62,000 bases of DNA, from assembly GCF_030272615.1 (NCBI RefSeq), contig NC_081406.1, positions 218,746,997-218,808,996 on the forward strand, in the 5' to 3' direction. The notes under the pieces are model-generated. The model searched no databases and was not told where the DNA came from. It saw nothing but the letters and a program-made list of their open reading frames with translations. Both the position numbers and the translations under genes were made by a program. The DNA comes from Cryptomeria japonica. Lineage: Eukaryota; Streptophyta; Pinopsida; Cupressales; Cupressaceae. Below, piece after piece: positions 55,706 to 62,000 of this stretch. Each line of letters opens with the position of its first letter. Within the stretch, counting starts at the first letter, position 1.

Positions 55706-56844
55706 ATGACTAAGTTTTGTGTTTTCATTGATGGAAACAATGCTTTTGTAGTCATCTAAGTCTTAGAAGCCAACCGGTAAGGGTTAACCAATACAAAAGA
55801 CAGTTTTACAAAGAACTGGTAATTAGGATCTCAACCGGTAAACTGAGATAGAGTTGCATTTTGACAACCGGTATAGGCGATTCATGAAGAGTTGGATGAT
55901 ATAGATTTACAATGATTTTAGTGATAGGTATTTGGAGCTATGTTCACAACCACATTGGTAGATTCAACTAGATGAGTTAGATTTGATGTACATAATAGAC
56001 AAACTAGTAGAACAGTTAACCAGTAGTGATATAGTCACTTAAATTAGTAACACGACACAAGTTTTAATTTGTTATGTTGGTGGCCGACATATGTAAAGCA
56101 TGCGATGTAAGTTTGTCTAGATTCATTGAACCTAATAAATTATTCCAAGGTTGTAGCCAACTAAATATAAATGTTTATAAAAAGTGTGATGAGGTATAAA
56201 GTCGGTATGTGTGTGAAGAGAGAATTAATTAGCAGAATATTGTGAATGTGATCATGTGGTGTTTAGGGAAGTTCGGTAATAAAGTGTTTTTGATGTTTTA
56301 AGGATCGGAAGTGGATCTTATTAGACATAGAAGGTGTTACTTGAAGATCTTATCACTATTGTTTTTCTAATAGTTTGCAACAACAAAATACCCTAACCGG
56401 GTAGGTCCTAACAGACCTTAATGTGTAAATCCCTTAACATGGTAGCTCTAAATTAGAGTATCAAATCCTCTTGTGAGGTTGATCCTAATAAGTCATTTCC
56501 CCTAATAGGGCTTATCATTCAAATCCCTTAACCGGGTGACTCTTAACCAAGTCTACTCCTACCGGGGCATAGTTGTAAGACCTTAATTGGTCAATATTTC
56601 TATTCTACAGATAGTGAATCTTGATAGTGAATCTTGTGGGTACCAACTCCCACCATGTTTTTTCCATTTTGTTTTTTCCTCGTATAATCTCTTGTGTTAT
56701 GTGGAATTTGTTTTATTGGGCATTTTCTTAAATGGTGATATTTCTCATATGCTTGATAAGTTTTAAGTTGTTAAAGTTGGTGATCAAATTTATATTGTTT
56801 TAACTTGCACGGATTCACCCCCCTATCAATGCCTTATAAGTTCA
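55706..56844 (+). repeat. 3' LTR of the coiled-coil element, remainder
   Basis: Continues 46861-46957 after the minus-strand copia. Contains CCCTAACCGGGTAGGTCC (56391) and AAATCCCTTAACCGGGTGAC (56521). Ends GATTCACCCCCCTATCAATG then CCTTATAAGTTCA at 56844. Combined LTR about 1236 bp, similar in size to the other copia LTRs. Its left partner is not in the window. Confidence 0.65.
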
Positions 56845-57480
56845 TGACTGTGGATGTCTATACAAGATGAACTTAGTTTGATCAAGTTGCAAAGTGTTAA
56901 AGAAGCTAATCAATATGCCCTGAAAGCAGAAGAGAAGTTGAACTAAAGACATGAGCAAAGACAAAGAGGTAGAGGCAGAAGATTTTCTGGAGGGAGATTT
57001 CATGGAGGAAGAGGATATTCCAGAGGAAAAGGAACCTTTACAGATTAGAAGAAGGACAAGGAAGTAAGAAAAGAAGTTAATTCATACCAGAAGGATAACA
57101 AAAAATTCTACTGAAGGAGAGAACCTGATGGCTACCAAAATGAGAGTTTTGGAAAAGATGACAGAAGACAAGACAATAAAGTGTTTAGAGGTACTTTTTT
57201 TAAGTGTGGACGAGAAAGACATCATTCTTTCAAATGTAAGAAGATAGAGAACATTGGGAGAACAACATTGGTAGAAGAAAGCCCCACCAGAACAACTAAC
57301 AAATTGGAAGATGGAGAACTGTTGATGATGAGGAGAGCTTTGTGTCACACTAGAGAAGATGAAGAACCCTTGCAGAGGAGAAATTTGTTCAGACCAGATG
57401 TAAGGTATCTGGTAAGTGCTATAAAGTTGTTATTGATAGTAGTAGTTTGGATAATCTTGTTTCAAAAGAAATGGTGACAA
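56845..57480 (+). pseudogene. gag: Chromovirus gag C-terminal part
   Basis: WMSIQDELSLIKLQSVKEAN, QYALKAEEKLN, then TAA. RGRGRRFSGGRFHGGRGYS is an Arg/Gly-rich region. The zinc knuckle reads TFFKCGRERHHSFKC at about 57184-57240; the first Cys is Phe. RG-rich tails before a single knuckle are common in chromovirus gag. Confidence 0.75.
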
Positions 57481-58700
57481 AATTGAAGTTGGAAAGATTC
57501 AAAGACCCGAAGCCTTATCAGATAGCATGGATTTAGGATGATCATAAGTTGATAATAAGTGAGCAATGTTTGGTGAAATTGAAAATTGGGAATTATCATA
57601 ATGAAGTCTTGTGTGATATTATGCCTATGGATATTTGTCACCTTTTGTTGGGTAGACCTTGGTAGTTTGATAGATAGGAAATACATGATGGGAGAAAGAA
57701 CAAATACACTATTGTAGCAAATGGGATGAAACAAACCTTGTTACCCTTGGAGGAGCCTTTGAAGAGTGAAGTCTATATGAATGCTAGAATCTATTTGGTG
57801 GATGGAATGAGACATGATAATGTGTGTTTTGCCTTAGTTCCTAAGAAGACTAAGAACTTGGAGCATGAAGAATAACCGAAAGAGATAAAGGAGTTATTGA
57901 CAGAGTATGAAGACATCATTTCAGATAACATGCCTGATGGATTACCACCTGTGAGGAGAATCAGTCATTGCATGGATTTGATTCCAGGAGCTAGTTTGCC
58001 TAACAAAGCTTCAAACTGAATGACACCGATAGAGAATAAAGAGTTGAATATACAAGTGCAAGAATTGCTGAAGAAAGGTTTGATTAGAGAAAGTTCGAGT
58101 CCTTATGCAATACCAACAGTTTTAGCACCTAAGAAGAATGGAGAATGGAGGATGTGTACTAATTCCAGAGAAATAAATAAGATCACAATGAAATATGAGT
58201 TTCCTTTACCTAGGATGGATGACATAATGGTCTGTTTGAGTGGAGCTAAATACTACACAAATATAAACTTCAAGAGTGGATATCATTAGATTAGAATCAA
58301 GGAAGGAGATGGGTGGAAGACAACATTGAAGAAAAATGAAGGATTGTATGAATGGTTGGTAATGCCATTTGGGTTGAATAATGCACCAAGTACTTTCATG
58401 AGATTGATGAATGAGGTATTAAAGAAATTCTTGGGTAAGTTTGTTGTTGTATATTTGGATGACATTTTGATTTTCAGTAAGACAAAAGAGGAGCATTTGT
58501 TGCATTTAAGACAAGTTTTACAAAGGTTGAGGGAAGAAAAGTTGCTGATAAACCTAAATAAGTGTACTTTCATGAAGGAAGAGTTGGTCTATTTGGGATT
58601 TATAATATCTATGGATGGATTGAAGATGGACCCTGAAAAGGTAAAATCAATTGTTGAATGGCCTACACCGAAAAGCATTGCAGAGGTAAGATAATTTCAT
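57425..58700 (+). pseudogene. pol: Chromovirus protease and reverse transcriptase
   Basis: Protease VVIDSSSLDNLVSKEM has Ser in place of the Gly of the DSG loop; DICHLLLGRPW and two TAGs follow. RT: KKGLIRESSSPYAIPTVLAP, KKNGEWRMCTNSREINKIT, PLPRMDDIMVCLSGAKYY, TAG at about 58288, [19 protein letters not shown], catalytic [13 protein letters not shown] at 58447-58480 (YLDD intact), [17 protein letters not shown]. It runs to TAA at about 58692. Mostly one frame with point stops. Confidence 0.9.
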
Positions 58701-59385
58701 GGACTAGATAGTTTCTATCAGAAGTTTATCATAAATTTTATTCTATTTGTAACCCTATGAATGAGACAATGAGAGTGGATAGGAAACAATTCAAGTGGAC
58801 AACTGGAGCAAACAAAGTTTTGAACTGTTGAAGTAGAAAGTGACTGAGCAACCTATGATAGATTTACTAGATTTCAACAAAGTGTTTCAATTAGATTGTG
58901 GTGCAAGTGGAATTGTAATTGGAGCCATATTGAGTTAGGAAGGGAGAATAGTAGCTTCTTTCAGTGAGAAGTTGAATGATGAAAGAAGGAGATATTCAGT
59001 GTATGTTCAGGAAGTTTATGCCATAGTTCAAGCCTTGAAGAAGTGGAGACATTAACTGTTGCCTGAGGAGTTTGTGTTATATACTGATCATCAAGCCTTG
59101 TAGTATTTGAACAGTCAGAGTAAGTTGAATCAGAGACATATGAGATGGGTAGAGTTTTTACAGAGTTACACCTTTGTGTTGAAGCATAGAAGTGTGAAAT
59201 CTAACAAAGTTGCTGATGCATTAAGTAAAAGAAGGAATTTGTTGACATAAATGAGAGTGACAGTGCTAGGTTTTGAGGAGTTTGAGACCTTGTATGAGGA
59301 TGACCCAAGTTTTACCAAACCTTGGAGAGCATGTAGAGAACCGGTTATGGTGGATAGAAGCAAATGGTTGAATTATTTCATTTAG
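58701..59385 (+). pseudogene. Chromovirus RNase H
   Basis: DFNKVFQLDCGASGIVIGAI, LS-TAG, EGRIVASFSEKLNDERRRYS, VYVQEVYAIVQALKKWRH, TAA, LYTDHQAL, TAG, HMRWVEFLQSYTFVLKHRS, KVADALSKRRNLLT. The D-E-D-D acids are visible (LDCG, EVYA, YTDH, ADAL). A frame change occurs near 58780. Confidence 0.85.
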
Positions 59386-60340
59386 GATGAGATGTTATTC
59401 AAAGGAGTCCAGTTGTGTATACCTAAGAGTTCCATGAGGGAGAATCTGATAAAGGAAAAACATAGTGGAGGATTATCCAGACACTTTGGTGTTGACAAAA
59501 AAATAGAATTGGTGAGTGAATATTACTTTTGGCCTCAGATTCATAAGGATGTTAGGAAATTTGTGCAGAGCTGTAGAGTTTGTCAAGTTGCAAAAGGTAG
59601 TAGTTAGAATGTGGGATTGTATAAGCCTTTGACAATACAAGAGAGACCTTGGAAAGACATAAGCATGGATTTCACACTTGTTTCCTAATACATAGAGAGG
59701 AAATGATTCTTAATTTGTGGTGGTAGATAGATTCTTGAAGATGGCTCATTTTATATCTTTTAAGAAGACATCAGATGTAGTGCATATAGCTGACCTATTT
59801 TTCAAGGAAGTGGTGAGATTGCATGGATTACCTAAGAGCATAGTTTTAGACAAAGATACTAATCTTGTTGGTTATTTTTGGATAACTCTTTAGAAGAAGA
59901 AGAAGATAAATTTGAAATTCAGTTCTACTTTTCACCCACAGACTGATGGACAGACATAGGTAGTAAACCAGAGCTTGGGAAATTTGTTGAGGTTCTTGGT
60001 TGGAGAGAAAATCAGAAGTTGGGATTTGATTCTTGCATAAGGAGAGTTTGCATAAAATAATTTGGGGAACTGGAGTATCGAAAAAACACCTTTTGAGATT
60101 TTTACTAGAGAACACCCTAGAGGTATATCAAAATTGAGATATATCAGTAATGAAGAAAAGCACAGTGCAAGGGTAGAAGAATTTGTAGATCACATGAAGG
60201 CCTTGCATATTCAGGTTAAGCAACATTTGGAGGATATGAACAACAAGTATATGGAGAAAGCAGATGAGAAGAGAAGGCATAAGGAATTTGAATTTGGCAA
60301 TGAAGTGATGGTGTATCTGAGAAAATAAATATTTCTTGTT
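59386..60340 (+). pseudogene. Chromovirus integrase
   Basis: Zinc region intact in 59392-59607: H-x-H around KHSGGLSRHFGVDKKIELVS, and CRVCQVAKGSS. The core, read across frames: [47 protein letters not shown]. The usual Glu-containing helix is disrupted. 60062-60328 continues with VEEFVDHMKALHIQVKQHLE and KRRHKEFEFGNEVMVYLRK. Several stops. Confidence 0.85.
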
Positions 60341-60716
60341 GGAACCTATAATAAGTTGCAGATGAGGAGGAAATTCGGTTTGAGAAATGCATATGAAGTG
60401 GAGTTACCAGATAGTTTGAGTATTTTACCTATATTCAACATTGCAGATCTCCATCAGTATCATAAATTAGAATTCAGTGAAGACACTATTGCAAACTTGG
60501 AGAAATAGTTGCCCCAGAACAAACTAGAGAAAATTGAAAACATTTTGGACAGTAGGATGGGGCGTAGTACCTATAGCAGTCAGTACAAAGAATATCTAGT
60601 GAAATGGAAGGACAAACCTGTTGAATCTTGGATTTCTTAAATAGAGGTAGATAACTTTGGTCTTCCTTTGGTCCCAGCAAAGTAAGAGACTCACTTTTTC
60701 AACAACCTCAGATATC
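60341..60716 (+). pseudogene. Chromovirus C-terminus with chromodomain
   Basis: After YNKLQMRRKFGLRNAYEVEL and FNIADLHQYH comes a chromodomain at about 60528-60656: KIENILDSRMGRSTYSSQY, KEYLVKWKDKPVESWIS, TAA, IEV. Chromodomains at the integrase end define chromoviruses and direct insertion to marked chromatin (established knowledge). The final stop is near 60684. The 30 bases before the LTR show no clear polypurine tract. Confidence 0.85.
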
Positions 60717-61495
60717 TGATGCAGGAGCATCCTCGGTTCTTGACAATCTTGCATCAACCAAAAACATTTCTTTTTTCAGTTTGTTTTCTATTTTGCAGTT
60801 TCAACATTCCTTTTTGTATTTTCTTGCATTGGCTCACCGGATCTTGGGGATTTGGATTTTTCTTTAGGACATGAGCATCTTCCTTATTAGTAAGCCACGA
60901 AGCATTTGGATTATTTTCTGTAAAGTTATCTCCGGATTTTGAGACAATTTTCTGGCTTAGAACATCGGAACCGCTTGGACCTATTTTCTATTAGCGAATC
61001 TTACAATCCTTTCCATAGCTTGTGGAGCCCTAGTTCATGGATTCCAATGTTCTTTGGCATGAGGCTGACCTTCCCTTTGATCTGCACTTCATCCTTTGGA
61101 TTTTTCGGAGGAATCTCTTTGGTGGAGGCCAACCTGTTGGTTTTACACATTTGATCTTATTCTTCGATATTTGATCTCTTTTGGGCCAACCCGATCTCTT
61201 TGGATCATATAAATCATTGTAATTGAGCATTAGCAATCAGTCATATAGAACATAGATGATATATTTTAGATTTAGAGGTCTGGAGTTGACCTAATCTATA
61301 ATTGAGCATCTATGTGTCAAGCTAGTGAGCCGAATCTTGTAACCTGGATGTTACAAGTTGCTTGTAATTAGTTTTCATGATCTAATACATTTAGTTCTGC
61401 ATTGTCTCCATCATATCCTCTTGTTTTCATTGTGTTTACTCTTGCTTCCCAGTCTTGATTGATCTTTATGAGGTCCCTCTTAACTAGTGACTGCA
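60717..61495 (+). repeat. 3' LTR of the chromovirus
   Basis: TGATGCAGGAGCATCC to AACTAGTGACTGCA, matching 30949-31713 along its length. TATA-like CATATAAAT near 61207. 779 bp. Confidence 0.85.
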
Positions 61496-61498
61496 CCG

Positions 61499-62000
61499 CT
61501 TTCAAATACTTCAACTGTGGCAAGATTGGACACTTTCCATTTAAATGTCCTTATGGAGAGAAGGATGAATGTGAGAAGAAATATGTGAAGGATTTTGACA
61601 AAGAGAAGATTAATAACTATTACAAGCCAAGGAGAAGACATTTTACAAGAAAGAACAACCTTTACACATTTGAATATGACACCTCTGATGAAGAAAGTGT
61701 CTCTGAAGAGTGCTGCAATGAGGATGAAAGAGAATTTAATCTCTTTATGGTTCAAGGAGAGTTGCATGATGAAAATATTGTTGATGATGAAGAAGAGCAA
61801 GTTGAAGCTGAAGTAGACCTAGAAGGAGAACTTGTGAGTGCGCTTGAAGAACTCAAAAAGTTGAGGAAAGAGTATAGAAAGATTAAGTATGTTTCTACTA
61901 AAGAACAAGACAAACTAAGTAAATTCCTTGAGGAATCTGAGCAAAACATTCCAAATCTAAGAACACAATTGGATGAAGCTAAGAGAATGTATGAGGTAAC
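61499..62000 (+). CDS. gag: Copia gag C-terminal half, open to window end
   Basis: Starts right after the chromovirus LTR, in the zinc knuckle: FKYFNCGKIGHFPFKCPYG (first Cys of CX2CX4HX4C is Tyr). Then a basic stretch (YKPRRRHFTRKNN), an acidic region (EYDTSDEESVSEECCNEDE) and VEAEVDLEGELVSALEELKK, leading into a coiled coil that runs off the window. About 167 codons without a stop, unlike most coding DNA here. The layout matches the gag of the copia element whose N-terminal fragment is at 35065-35390. The real start lies upstream of the LTR junction, so this is a fragment. Confidence 0.75.

Larger units (their letters stand above)
56845..61495 (+). mobile_element. 5'-truncated Ty3/gypsy chromovirus
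   Basis: Starts inside gag directly after the coiled-coil element LTR, then protease, RT, RNase H, integrase, chromodomain and 3' LTR (60717-61495). The 5' LTR and gag N-terminus are absent. A solo LTR of the same family lies at 30949-31713. Many stops and at least three frameshifts in integrase. Confidence 0.85.

Noticed and set aside
33613-56844. The LTR ending at 34989 as partner of the LTR at 46861/55706
   Set aside because: Their U5 regions differ (GGTTCTCC words versus AACCGGGT words) and ends do not align.
30949-61495. 30949-31713 as the 5' LTR of the chromovirus, making one 30-kb element
   Set aside because: No primer site follows it and GA-rich sequence flanks both sides, so a solo LTR is simpler.

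Overview
The window reads as intergenic DNA from a large, repeat-rich plant nuclear genome. Every recognisable coding stretch belongs to a transposable element: Ty3/gypsy (Tat-type and chromovirus), Ty1/copia, an L1-type LINE with RNase H, and a DNA-transposon-like gene. I saw no housekeeping gene, tRNA, rRNA or CRISPR. The lineage is a plant because of tRNA-Met primer sites, a plant mobile domain, a dual-RNase-H Tat element and a LINE RNase H. The sheer nesting and the families' style suggest a gymnosperm, but the sequence does not prove that.

Layout. 1-3525: remnant of a five-exon gene 3' end, then a 360-bp satellite (1800-3386). 3526-20538: one 17-kb Tat-type gypsy element with both LTRs, gag, protease, G-patch segment, RT, two RNases H and integrase. 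Between pol and the 3' LTR it carries an ANTISENSE gene encoding a plant mobile domain plus a coiled coil, with its own TATA box. 20620-22045: a 48-bp minisatellite split by a solo LTR. 22121-27390: a 200-bp tandem repeat split by a minus-strand, 5'-truncated LINE. The LINE has an extra ORF after ORF2, joined by a TAATG stop/start overlap. 27529-30434: a decayed minus-strand transposase-like gene. 30610-32790: palindromes and a long GA/CT tract enclosing a solo LTR. 32824-35390: short tandem repeats inside a copia LTR, then its primer site and gag N-terminus.

35390-62000 is a nest of retrotransposons. A coiled-coil-encoding element (36030-36500, 45495-46957, 55706-56844) was cut by a full-length plus-strand copia (36501-45494, itself carrying a solo LTR in its integrase). 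Its 3' LTR was cut by a minus-strand copia (46958-55700) that contains a foreign LTR and a 191-bp duplication. Next come a 5'-truncated chromovirus with a C-terminal chromodomain (56845-61495) and a copia gag C-terminal segment (61499-62000) still open to the window edge.

Almost all reading frames are broken by stops, often TAG or TGA where the family has Gln, Arg or Trp, and by frameshifts. These are therefore annotated as pseudogenes. The most unusual points are the antisense mobile-domain gene in the Tat element, the extra ORF coupled to LINE ORF2, the gag-pol-less coiled-coil element, the paired polypurine tracts at near-constant spacing in three copia-type elements, and the chimeric minus-strand copia.
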